From Numida meleagris (lineage: Eukaryota; Chordata; Aves; Galliformes; Numididae): a stretch of 64,000 nucleotides of DNA. A program made the position numbers and the translations under genes. Numbering within the stretch: the stretch's first letter is position 1; each line of letters starts with the position of its first letter. The stretch covers positions 106,998,935-107,062,934 of the forward strand of contig NC_034409.1 in NCBI RefSeq assembly GCF_002078875.1. Direction: 5' to 3'. The notes below the pieces were generated by a model, which did not search any database, was not told where the DNA came from, and was given only the letters and a program-made list of their open reading frames with translations. Of the stretch, positions 24,601 to 35,915 are shown piece by piece.

Positions 24601-27600
24601 GGCTTCTCTATTCATGCCTTCTGTTTGTTAGCTGCTACTTTCTTCCCTCCTTTTTTTTTCTTTGAAGAAATCTACCATTGAGGCTTTTCAAGCTATCTAT
24701 CTATCCATTCATTATTATTTATTATTTATTTCCCCTCTCCTGTAAGGGTGAAAGGGAGTTTGTCTTCAGATGACTTGAGGCTTCAGCTGATGGTAAGGTA
24801 AGCAAAGAAAAATGCTATGGCTTATCAAAATGTTAATGCCTATAAATAAAAAGGAAAATAATAATTTAAAAAATCTTGCAATTAAAAAAATCCTTAAATT
24901 ACCTCTGAAAATTATTTCTGTTAAAGCTATGGATTTCATCTCTAGTATACAAATGACAGTTCTATGCGATTTGCTTATCGTAGTAGATGCTGGCATATCT
25001 CTATCTGTTCTATTCATCTCCATGAGCTCCATGCTTGTAAACTACAATTCATTTTTTCCCTCAAGTTGTTTTTCCCATCCCACAGGATGGTTGTAGGAGA
25101 CTTGGTTTTCAGCTGACCTGCTGTGAGTTGGGACTTGCTTGACAGAATACCTTTATTACCTAGACCAAAGTAGCAACTGCTTTCTCCTCCTTCCTACACT
25201 GTTCAAGTGAGTTCAACACCATCGCATTGCTACAGTCAAGACCTCCTAAAAATGCACTTCTGTAATAAAAACTCACCAGTTAATGCTGGAGAAAGAGGAC
25301 AAGTTCTCTTTGCGTGTCTTGCCAGTACAAGAGAGTATTTCAGAACAGGAGCTCTCTCTGCATTTTCTTGTGAACTTCTGCCAAGTACACTTTGGTCACT
25401 ATATAAATAACATTTCAATGTTAAATACTAGGAATGATATTTGTATGATCAATTATATAAATACAGTGAGCAACCACAGACTGCTGCAAACACAAAAAAG
25501 TTATTTCTTTTTGTCTTTGAAAACAAATTGCAATAGCTCCTTCAAAGTTAAATTTGTTTCTTCATCATATCCTAAGCAAGATACCCCATTTTTAAGGGAA
25601 CGTAATTTACCTTCATCTTTAGCAACAAAGGATGACCTCACAGAGCCCACTATGCATGCACAGTTTATAACCATTTCGACTTGCAGATGATCTGATGGAA
25701 CATCTTGCTTAAAAGGACAAGGTTGTGTTTGCAGAGCAGCATTTTTGCCCTGAATTGCAACACAGGTGAAGTACAGATAATACTCACGATGTGGCTCAGG
25801 CTATCAGCTCTAAGACCTGAAATTTCCAAGTGCAAACAGACGCTGCGAGCCAAGGCCCCTTGCTGGGGGCACTGCCCCAGGTGCAGCCGATACAGCAAGC
25901 CCTGCTGCAGGTGGGGAGTGCAGAGAGCAATGGAGTGAGCCTGGAGAGACCTCAGCTTTCTTTTCTTTTTTTTTTTTTTTTTTAGATCATTCTTTTCCCA
26001 GTAGAGATAAGCTCCCAGACATTCCTCTGACTAGAGCTGGCAGACCTTCCAGGCATAGTGGGGTGGTATCAGCACAGTGCTGCTCCACATTATGCTAAGC
26101 TATGCATATATGCTATACAGAAAATGGGTGGTATGCAGAAAATGATTTACCATTGTTTTTCTTAAAACACAAGCAAAGTTCCACAGGGTGCTCAAACCAC
26201 AATCGTTCTGAAGTGACTGAGGGCTTGATCCAAAGAGAAACTGGGCCAAAAATTCTTAAAACTGATTCGGCTCTCAGAAATAGGACTTTCAGAAAGTCAG
26301 ATTTTCCTCTTTAATCCAAAACCAGCGAGATAGTTGGGAGACAATATCTTTAATAGAATTTAGATCATTCCTAAATACTTAAATAAAAAATGTGGCATTT
26401 TCTCAATTTCTTTCTCTCTTCAACTTTAGTTCTTGATTGATTGCATTATTAATACTAGTATTTATCTAAGGTGAAAAAGATTTAAGAAAATAACTCCATG
26501 GGAATAGAACCTGAAAAGTTATTTTAAAATAAAAAGTGAAGAAAACTGATTTTGCTTAATGTGAAAATAAGCTACAGAGAAGGGATAAGGCTTCTGTGTT
26601 TGACTCCTACATCGATAAATAAATAGATATGTTGAGAGATGTATGTTTTTGAAAAACAAAAGTGTGTGGCTTTAGTAAAAAATCGATTCTTCTCTAGTTG
26701 CTCAATATTACCCAGTGAAAGAGCTTTCCTGCCTAAAGGTGAAAAATTATGTATAACATTAGTCTACATCAGGTTAATGTTTGTATCCCGATAAAGTAAT
26801 CAAAAGGATGAAAGTAATTGGTTTAGCCTCCATTTAACTCCTGATCATAGATCGAAATTTATGATCAAAATTTATCAAGAGGTGTGGATTTTGTTATTCA
26901 TTATTCAGATTTAGTTTAATGGTACATGCATGATTTATGGTTATTTGAAAATATAATGTATAGAGAACAGTGCATATTACCATTCTCGTTATTATAATTC
27001 ATTTGTTTTGGCCATAAGCCCTTAAATTAATCAAGCAGTATTTCTTATGATTAACACATTTACATTTTAAATATATACGCATACTTGTATTTAAGTAAAC
27101 TGAATGAATCACAAGAGTCAGAATAATAACAGTTCTAGATAGTATTGAAATGAGACCTTGCTTTAGTTGACAGGTACGTAAGAGAACTGCAGAATGGTAT
27201 TTTGGAGTGAGAGCAGTAAGGGGTTCTAACTGGGACTTCCTGCTTCCCCCAGAATTGCATTTCGTAACATGATCAGAAACCCCCTAGGGTTATAGGGCCA
27301 GAAGTGCAAATTCTGATATATGTGACTAGCTAGGCTGAGCAATCCCACTGGATTATGTGGTCCTTTCTGCAACGGACATCGCTCTCACACTTATATGACA
27401 CTTACAGGACAAGTTCCTTTGGCCAAGTTCCTCCTGTCTAAAGGTACTAAGAACACACAGAGTCTCAGTGGAGACGGAGATGGCTTAGCTTATCTGAAAA
27501 GTCAGATTCTGAATAACCACTAGCTTGGGTTTTTTTTCCCCCAAAACTCACGTAAATCTGTTGGTTACCCCATTAACTCCAAGTAAGGGAGAAGACATGG

Positions 27601-27612
27601 TATAAGCATGTG
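21656..27612. other. Unique intergenic sequence, about 6 kb
   Basis: The longest CR1-free stretch on this side. It holds T-runs (about 23,847-23,862 and 25,966-25,983), a TTATT-type simple repeat near 24,711-24,732, a perfect 12-bp hairpin at 24,170-24,199 and a strongly AT-rich part at about 26,330-27,180. No supported gene. A frame at 22,750-23,070 begins with a signal-peptide-like segment but has no recognisable domain. Confidence 0.5.
24170..24199. repeat. Perfect 12-bp hairpin
   Basis: CTTGATATGATG and its exact reverse complement CATCATATCAAG are separated by the 6-nt loop CTTGAC. Seen directly in unique sequence; function unknown. Confidence 0.9.
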
Positions 27613-27649
27613 GTGTTCTCCCAACCCTAGCCATTCTGTGATCATCATA

Positions 27650-29018
27650 TTTGAAAAGTCGTGGCTGTCAGGTGAGGTCCCAGGTAACTGGAAAAAGTGT
27701 CACATCACTCCTATTTATAAGAAAGGAAGGAAGGAGGACCTGGGGAACTACAGGCTGGTGAGTCTCACTTCTGTGCCTGGGAAGATCATGGAACAGATTC
27801 TCCTGGATTACATGCTAGATCACATGAGGAATGAGCATGTGATCTGAGACAGCCAGCACGGCTTCACCAGGGGAAGGTCATGCCTAACCAGTCTGGTGAC
27901 CTTCTATGATAGAGTGATGGCATTGGTGGACAAAGGGAAGGCAACTGATGTAATTTACCTAGAGTTGTGTAAGGCCTTTGAGATGGTCCCCCACCACTTC
28001 ATTATCTCCAAATTGGAGAGATGTGGATTTAAAGAGTGGACAACCCTGTGGACGAGGACTTGGTTGAAAGGCACAGACAAAGGGTGGTGATCAATGGTTC
28101 TGTGTTCAAGTGGAGGCCAATAATGAGCAGTGTCCCACAGGGATCTGTCTTGGGACCAGCACTCTTTAACATCTTTATCAATGACATCGATGATGGAATT
28201 GAGTGCACCCTTGGCAAGTTTGCTGATGACACCAAATAAAGCGGTGTGGTTGACACAAAGGAAGAAGAGATGACAGTCAGATACACATCAGCAGACTTGA
28301 AAGGTGGGCCTGGGTGAACCTGAAGTTCAACACAGCAAACTGCAAGGTTTTGCTCTTGGGCAGGAGGAATCCCAGGCTTATATGCAGACTGGGAGGAGCA
28401 ATCCTTGAGAGTAGCCCTGCAGAGAAGGACCAGGGGGTCCTGGTGGATGAACAACTGAACATGAGCCAGCAGTGTGCTCTTGCAGCTCGGAAAGCAAACA
28501 GCATCCTGGGCTCCATCAGAAGAGGGATGGCCAGCAGGGAGAGGGAGGTGATTGTCCCTCTCTACTCTGCCCTCGTGAGGCCCCATCTGGAGGACTGCAT
28601 GCAGGTCTGGGGTCCCCAGTACAAGAAAGACAGGGAGCTGTTAGAGAGGGTCCAGAGGAGGGCCACAAAGATGACCAGAGGGCTGCAGCAGCTCTCCTAC
28701 AAAGACAGGCTGAGGGAGCTGGGCTTGTTCAGTCTGGAGAAGAGAAGGGTGCGGGGTGACCTCATTGCAGCCTTCCAGTACCTAAAGGGAGCCTACAAAC
28801 AGGAGGGGAGTCAACTCTTTACAAGGGTAGATAATGGCAGAACAAGGGGAAATGGTTTTATGTTGAAGGAGGGAAGATTTAGGTTGGATACCAGGGGGAA
28901 GTTCTTTACCGAGAGAGTGGTGAGGTGCTGGAACAGGCTGCCTGGAGAGGTTGTGGATGCCCCATCCCTGGAGGTGTTCAAGGCGAAGTTGGATGGGGCC
29001 CTGGGCAGCCTGGTCTAG
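27650..29018 (+). pseudogene. CR1 ORF2 remnant (reverse transcriptase, C-terminal region)
   Basis: ORF2 encodes the endonuclease/reverse transcriptase that copies CR1 RNA at its target. Preserved here: a [24 protein letters not shown] block near 27,690-27,760, [19 protein letters not shown], and the catalytic-type FADD motif at about 28,219-28,230. After a TAA at about 28,237 comes a clean 234-codon frame (28,314-29,018) with the CR1 C-terminal motifs [17 protein letters not shown] and RLDTRGKFFTERVVRCWNRL. The stops, frame changes and lost 5' part make it non-autonomous. The 234-codon segment alone would look like an intact small gene to a naive gene finder. Confidence 0.93.
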
Positions 29019-29110
29019 TATTAAATGTGGAGGTTGGCAGCCCTGCCTGTGGCAGGGGGATTGGAGCTTGGTGATCCTTGAGGTCCCTTCCAACCCAAGC
29101 CATTCTATAA
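27650..29110 (+). mobile_element. CR1 LINE, longest copy in the window, about 1.46 kb
   Basis: A 5'-truncated CR1 carrying the second half of the reverse-transcriptase domain, the C-terminal region and a complete 3' end (GGTCCCTTCCAACCCAAGCC, then ATTCTAT). The 3' 780 bp is nearly identical to the inverted copy at 20,195-20,978, whereas the 5' part has accumulated stops. Sequence at 27,613-27,645 just before it resembles the tail of another CR1. Confidence 0.96.
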
Positions 29111-30164
29111 TTTTTTGGCTTCAAAGGGAGAATTGAGGAAATTCTCATTTGTCAGCCTGATGCATTCTGTACTTGAAAATACAGACAGTGCATTGTCTCT
29201 TTGGTATATAGTAATGTGTAGTTGTTAAAGACTTATCAGATTAGATGGCATTACGAGCTTTTAAAATATATGTATTTATTAACACTGATGTATTTAGTTA
29301 AACATAGTAAATTCATATTGTTAGAAACTGCATTCAATGAACCCCAAGTGTAATCACTTAAAGACAATGCAGTTATGCAAGGATTTAGTCGGACCATAAC
29401 ATACATACATTTTTTTCAGTCCCCCACAATTACACTACTTCAGCATAGATTCAACAGAATATGTGGATATTACTTTAATGAAATTTCAAGGAATTGTAAT
29501 CTCGAAGCTGGTGTCAGGAAAAAAAAAATCAAGAGGATGTGATAATAAGAGTGTTAAAGAAAATGAAGACATGAGCAACAAATAAGAGAATGAAATTAAC
29601 GCAGAAGGTAATAAAAACTGGAATGGAAAAAAAAACAGAAATTTCACTTCAAAAGGAATTTAGGATGCAAAGAGTCTCTTGTCCACACGAACTTGCATTA
29701 GGATATCTGAGTAAAATAGCTTAACGCTCTAAATATTAGTATAGTGCTCTCAACTGAAGGAGATAGCAGAAACAAAAAGGTAGTACACAGAAGGAGGAAG
29801 CAAGGAGGGGCTACCCAAGAGGAGTGCAGAGGTATTTCCTGAGCATGTAGTGATAAGGTTAGGAAAAGATCAGCTGGAGGTGAACCCAGTAACAGACAAC
29901 AAGGGAGGTTTCTGTAAGTGCACTCACTGAAAAATGAAGGCTAAGAAAAATGTGGGCCAGCTTCTCAGTGGGGCTGGGGACATAATGACTAAGGATAAAA
30001 AAGGCTGAGGTACTCAGTGCTCTTTTCACCTTATCACTCACTGATAAGCTTTGTCCTCCGGCCACCACCTCTGAGGTGTTTGAGCCTCCTGGTAAAACCT
30101 GAGGGAGTGAAACTGTACAGTAGAGGCAGATGGAGTTAGTGGGAGCTTCAGCTGATTTGCTGCA
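29111..30164. other. Unique intergenic sequence
   Basis: AT-rich, with a purine-rich A/G stretch around 29,520-29,680. No gene recognised. Confidence 0.5.
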
Positions 30165-31270
30165 CATGAGTCCCTGTGACCAGATGGGAGGAATCCAGGG
30201 ATGCTAGAGGACCTGGACAATGTCACTGCAAAGCCACTCTCTGTCATTGGTCACAGTGGAGGTTCCTAATGACAGAAAAAAAGGTAAATGTCACAGCAAT
30301 CCTCAAGAAGAAGGACTGGGAAGCTAGAGGCTGGTCAGCACCACCTTGGCCCATGGGAAGATGATAGAACAAATCCTCTTACAAGCCATTTCCAAACATA
30401 GGAAGGACAAGAAGTTGATTGGCAACATGAATTCACCAAGGGCAAACTCTTCCCTTCCACCTTCAGTGCATTCTATGGTGTTACAACTTTCTCTGTGGAT
30501 GAAGAGTGAGAAGCGGACATCATGTTCCCAGACTTAAGTAAGGCCTTTTAAATTGTTTTCTTCAAAACCTTTATTGCCACACTGGTGAGATACGGACTGG
30601 ATAAGTGGATGATAAGGCAGGTGGAAAATTGTCTGGACTGCTGGGCTCAAAGAGTTGTTCATAATTAGCCGGTGGTACAAAGTCCAACCGGTGACCAGTT
30701 ATTAGCAGCGTTCATCAGGGACTGTTAGGATCAATACTGTTTTATGCCTTTATTAATGGCCTATACAATCGGATTAGAGGGCACCACAACATTCCACCAA
30801 AGAAGCGGTTGATATGCTGAAGGACAGGGTTGTCCCTGTTCAGAAGGACTTTGGCAGAGGTGTAGCTAGCCAGTGCAGAGAGGTAATCCTTACCCTCAGC
30901 ACCTGTAAGACCACATCTTCAGTGCTGTGTCCAGTTTGAGATTCCTCAGTACAAGAAAGACATGAACTTACAAAAGGAGCAAGTTAGTACAGGCTATTGA
31001 GATGAGTAGGTACTAAAGCACAGGGACACAGCACAGGAGATACAGAAGGAACTGGGACTGTTCAGCCTTGTCAAGAGGCATGTAATGCACCTAGTAGCCT
31101 ACATTTGGCACAAGGTTAAATCAAAACCTAATTACATTAGAATTATTCTGTGAATTATATTACACCTGTAACACAGACATTTTGTTTGAAGTTTGATGTC
31201 AGAGAACATAATTTCAAAATTAGTCATAAGGAAGAGAATATCTTCTTCCCATCTGCCTGGTTTTCTTAGG
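30165..31270 (+). mobile_element. Ancient, heavily decayed CR1 LINE
   Basis: Scattered matches in CR1 order: GACCAGATGGGAGGAATCCA, a degenerate [21 protein letters not shown] near 30,330-30,370, an RT-like LFPDLSKAF-equivalent at about 30,515-30,550, a GSILFYAFINGLYNRI-like block near 30,730-30,775, then the ORF2 C-terminus to about 31,080. Indels put these in different frames. I see no clear 3' octamer, so the high boundary is uncertain. Confidence 0.75.
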
Positions 31271-33769
31271 AATTACCATAACATGATAAAGGATATTATC
31301 AGTTACAAATAGAGATGAAAATTCTGAGCTGAAGGTGCCCTTCGATGCCTCACAATATGAATAAGCCCAAACTTTTCACAGGAACATTTCCTTTGGGCTG
31401 TTGAGCTACTAGATTGCTGTTATTTTATAATCTTATAATTCGTAGTTGCACAACTCTGTTCCTCTCTGGCATGCAGCCAGGAGACTGTGCCTATCACATG
31501 CTAGGCTGTGGGACTCATAAAGTTCAAGTTATGCAGAACAACTTTTACGTACAGTACGCACTTTAAACAAAGGGCTCAAGGAAATAGTCACCAGGAGGAA
31601 TAAATGTATTCAAGTGGACTACACAAATATAAGCGGAAAACACAAGGCTGTATATTTGGAGAAGTCTCTAGGTGTGTGTGTGCGCAAAGGTTTCCTTCAC
31701 AGTGGAGAGAGGGATTGAAGTCTTGTAATCTGTCAACATTCCAGCTTCTGCCCCATCTCACTGACTGGGGGCACCCACTTGCCAGATCTGATGACCTGCA
31801 AGGGTGCTGTCTGGCCCGCAGACTACAGGCTGAGTGTACAAGACTGGCAAGGGATGGTCCCTGGGCACCTCTGTGCTTGGGTATAACCAAGGGCTCCAGT
31901 TAACACAGCTGGGCACTGGGGGTAGCGGGCAGCTGAAAGGGTCTGGGGGTGGGCCTCAGTGGTATTAAACATTTAGATTTGAGTACTGTGGCTCTATAAG
32001 GAGACTTGACCCTGTTTTTTCTTGCCTTCCTCTTCTCAGCTGTTAAACGGGAGCGGAGATTAACTGACTGTCCAGTTTTGTGTGAATAAATGCAATGGAC
32101 AGGAAAGGCATATTAAGTTTTGTACAAATAGGGAACAGCTAAGTCTTGTAGCAAAAGAAGAAACATAGGGAGCGAGGAAGTTTGACTTCACTTGGCCTAA
32201 CAATGTACACAACCAGCACTATGTACATGTTAGACAAGCATGTGTGGTACTGTTTGCATGGCTCTAACATGGCCAATCTGCCAACAAGCAGTTACTGATC
32301 AACAGAATGTATATTGGCACCTCTCATCACAGAAATACTGTGCAGGCAATGCTCTATGTCAAGCGAACGTGATATCCATCTAGCATTGCTTTTCCCTCAA
32401 TTCCAATCTAAACCAGTGTGTGAGAGAATAAGTAAAAAAGCTTACTGACATCTTGTTATAATTTATCATGTGCGTTTGTACTGTTGGCACTAGGCTTTTT
32501 GGATCTGCTCCATATTTCTCCTTTTCCTCATGCATTGTTCAATTTTCTGGTCACAACTGCCACAACAAGTAGCATAGTTAATAAACTTTGAAGTAAAAGA
32601 ATGAGTAAAACCTGCTGTCTTAAACTGCAAGTTAGCTACAGAAATAACTGTAAATATTATATATAAAAATATAACAGTACATAAATATTATGGAAAAATA
32701 GCTATAAAAATTCATAATACGATTCTTTTCCTTAGTCCTGCCCAGATGGGTGTGGAGCCATACCCATGCATTTTGGAGACATAACCATGTTGGGGCCTAT
32801 GTTTTCCCTCTTCTGTGATCCTGAAGAGCTTCTGCAGGTAAGAGAAGCACCTGGATTTTCCCCCTAGTTAATGGTTAATGGAATTAAATCCTAGCTGAGG
32901 TGATAAATTCTGCTTCCTCTTTCAACATATGCAGCCTCATTCCTCAACCTTCTTACCATTCCAAGAAGCGACAATCAGAGAAGAGGGTTAACTGGGGATT
33001 TGCATTTCTCCACTTCCCCTGCCCTTCACACACACCACCTTGCACCTGCATTTGAGATTTCAAAAGATCTGAACAAAAGGCAGGGTCTTCAGTGGGAACA
33101 ATGGAGGTGCTGCGTGCATAAATAACAGCACATAGCCTTGTGTTGTTTCTGTTGCCGGTTTTGTGCTTTTTCTAGCTGTCGGCTTAGTTTGTTGGCACAC
33201 TGAGTGAGCAGGATTGCATTTTAGGGAAGAGAATCCCACCTTTGAAATCAGCAAATCTCGGGGAGCTTTCTACACAGCCAATCAGTCTGATTTCTTTCTG
33301 TGACTGGGGAACAGGCTCTGTGGAAAGCAGGTAGACAGATGGACAGACAGGGGCAGGACGTGGTTCCAGATACAGATGCCTAAATTTAGGTTCTTATAGT
33401 GGAGATGACTTCATGTGAGCTAAGTTTCTATGTTAGCATGAGATCAACTGCCCTCCAGCCACTGCTCATTGTTTGCTAAGCAAGGGTTTCAAAATCAGTA
33501 TTGAATGCTATCGTTTTTTAAATTTTTTTTTTTTTTTAAGAGTAATATCTTGGTTTAGGGTTACAGAGACACAGTATTGTTATTTGTGACAATCTAATGG
33601 TGGCAAATTTTATACAAAAGACTTCTAGGGCTACATGAGACCAAAAGCTGAGCAGCAGACATCCATGACATAACTTCATGAAAAAGATAAACCACATACT
33701 AAAAGTATAAATGAGAAGATTATCTGCAGTTAGGGGAAGGAATCCCTCCTCCCTGCTCTAATATTGGCA
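31271..33769. other. Unique sequence with an acceptor/AATAAA pair
   Basis: No gene recognised. At 31,990-32,110 the plus strand has CTATAAGG, a 27-nt pyrimidine tract ending in CAG at about 32,039 and AATAAA at 32,085-32,090, which could be part of a noncoding transcript or an old LTR (see findings). A TATAAAAATATAACAGTAC-like AT-rich patch lies at about 32,650-32,720 and a T-run at about 33,524-33,537. Confidence 0.4.
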
Positions 33770-33960
33770 AAGCTGGAGTATCCTCAGCACATCAGGAACT
33801 GATCTGGCTCATTTAAAGAAAGGCCAGAGGAGAGCAGTGAGAAGGATCACCAGTGTAACCTCCTTCCTATGACTTTCAGGTAAATACCATGCAGTCTAGC
33901 ATTGTTTAGCCTAAAGCTGATGAAGTTGAATGGAATGAAGTGGAATGTAAATTCCACTGA
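33770..33960 (+). mobile_element. Possible old CR1 fragment
   Basis: GGCCAGAGGAGAGCAGTGAG followed by AAGGATCACCAG resembles the CR1 ORF2 C-terminal block [11 protein letters not shown] at DNA level. The boundaries and the call itself are weak. Confidence 0.4.
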
Positions 33961-35196
33961 TGCACAGAAGCTGGAAGGCATGCTCTCCACACCAATCAAC
34001 TCTCAGAATACAGCAGAAGTTGTAGGACAGTGACTTAAAGAAACAATGTCAGAGTAGAACAGGAAGAGCCTAGTCTGGTTTTACACACACCAATTATTGG
34101 TGGCTAATCCATCTCTCCAGACATACATCTAATTGGAATGACCTAAGTACACCTGATGCTGATTTCGGACAAGAGTTTAGTTTCTCAGATGCAAAAGCAA
34201 TTTCACAGACTGAACGTCACTGAATTTGTTTGAGGTAACTTCCCCAGAAGTTCTACCAACCACTTCTGAGTCACATACATGCATGTATTTTCAGTATCAC
34301 TTCAGGGCTTTGCACCTGAAACAGGTGCGTTTCTATTTGTCTGATGTACATTTCCAGCCAGCAGCTGGGAGACTGAAGAGGATTCAATCCACAATTGTTC
34401 TTCTGAAAGCACGCAAACTGAATAAATGTTTATAACCCTAAATGGTGTCACGGCAGCAGATGAATGGCAGCAGAACAATGGGCACCGCTGCACTCTTCAG
34501 GCTGCAGCCAAGTTCCCTAGCAACTACGGAAGAGCTGTGCAGCCCGTGGAGGTACTGTGAGTGCCAGCAGGCCGTTATCTGAGAAATGACTGAGAAATGA
34601 TCTTAGTGCCGTATTTCATTGAGGAGATACCATTAATCAATTGCCTGTTTGTAATTCACAGATACCACCTTCTCCTTTTGGGTAAACTACTAGTTAAGAA
34701 TTCCTCTGGGTAGTAATTTCATTGTTATTTAATTTCATATGTGTTAGTTTTAATTACACACATTTAAAGTTTGAGTTCCAAGGGAATAGCACTAGGTAGC
34801 TGCTATGCTGTAAGAAAAGCACACTGAGCTGAAGTTTGATGTTAGCTAAACTGATCTAATGGCTGCTATAAACTTAAGCACCAATTGCTTCCTTGGTTTA
34901 GGACTGATTTTTGAAATGCATAGATAGGTATAAGGCAAAAGGAAGAAAGAAGAGCAGCAAAGGCCTTATCTAAGAGACAGTGTTATTTATTAAATTAGTT
35001 AATCATACATTACTATCCTAATTAATAATTACTGGTACAAGGAATGCCACAGATTAGGCTACACTGATACCAAGCACTCCAAACAGACGATGGAAAACTG
35101 TTCTCCGCTCTTCCTGTGTATCTGACCGCAACAGAGAGCAGGTCACCCCATCTTCTGTAACACTGTGCTCTCTGCTGCTCTGTTATTCATCAGGGG
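33961..35196. other. Unique intergenic sequence
   Basis: No gene recognised. GTTCCCTAGCAAC at 34,512-34,524 resembles an RFX-type X-box in a locally GC-richer stretch at about 34,440-34,560. Confidence 0.45.
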
Positions 35197-35428
35197 AGGG
35201 GCAGCTGGGGGTTAGGGAAAGGTTCTGCACCAGAGGGCGGTGGGCATAGAACAGGCTGCCCAGGGCAGTGGGCATAGCCCCGAGTGCCAGAGTTCAAGGA
35301 GCATTTCAACAACGCTCTCAGACACAGGGTCTGATTTTGGGTAGTGCAGTGCAAAGCCTGGAGTTGGACTCAATGATCCTTGTGGGTCCCTTCCAGCTCA
35401 GGATATTCTATGTTTCTATAATTCTACA
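35197..35428 (+). mobile_element. CR1 LINE 3'-end fragment, GGTTAGGGAAAGG-type subfamily
   Basis: CAGCTGGGGGTTAGGGAAAG, then GCACCAGAGGGCGGTGGGCA, GGAGTTGGACTCAATGATCC and the tail GATATTCTATGTTTCTATAA. Same subfamily as 7,266-7,485, with a complete 3' end. Confidence 0.9.
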
Positions 35429-35891
35429 AACCTAGGCAAGTTTCCTTACCATTTTGTAAAACGAAGTTTTTCCTGCCCAACACTTAAGTACGCTGTAGGG
35501 GATTGTGAATTGTTCTTTACACACATCTGGAAGTAGATGGCCAAACATTACTCCAATGTAGTAGCTGAGTTTCAACACCCAGCTTCATACAGAATTGCCT
35601 AAACCAGCTGCTTCTCTGAAAACCTGTAACTGATCAAGATATCTGGCAGTGATTTCAGTCAGTTACTGAAGTGAGCTTCAGGCCCTCTACGCACAGATAC
35701 GTGATGATTCAGATTGCGGCCTCCTCTCCAGTTTATAGTAAAGCCCTGAAATTCAGCTTCAGCCTATACACTCTCGGTCATCCATGCAATCCTTGTTCAG
35801 CCATGGCCTCTGCTAATCCAACCCATAGTCTGCTGCACGACGTGCTAGGTGCATTTGAGCATTCTCCTTATTTTGTATTCCAGTTACCTAC

Positions 35892-35915
35892 TTTTTTTTT
35901 TTGGGGGGGGGGGGG
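35892..35915. repeat. T11-G13 homopolymer junction
   Basis: Eleven T directly followed by thirteen G, then further purine-rich G-runs to about 35,930. Length-unstable and able to form G-quadruplex-like structure on the plus strand. Confidence 0.9.

Noticed and set aside
28314..29018. 234-codon open frame as a host gene
   Set aside because: Its sequence is the C-terminal part of CR1 ORF2, lies in a 5'-truncated element and has a near-identical copy at 20.2-21.0 kb.
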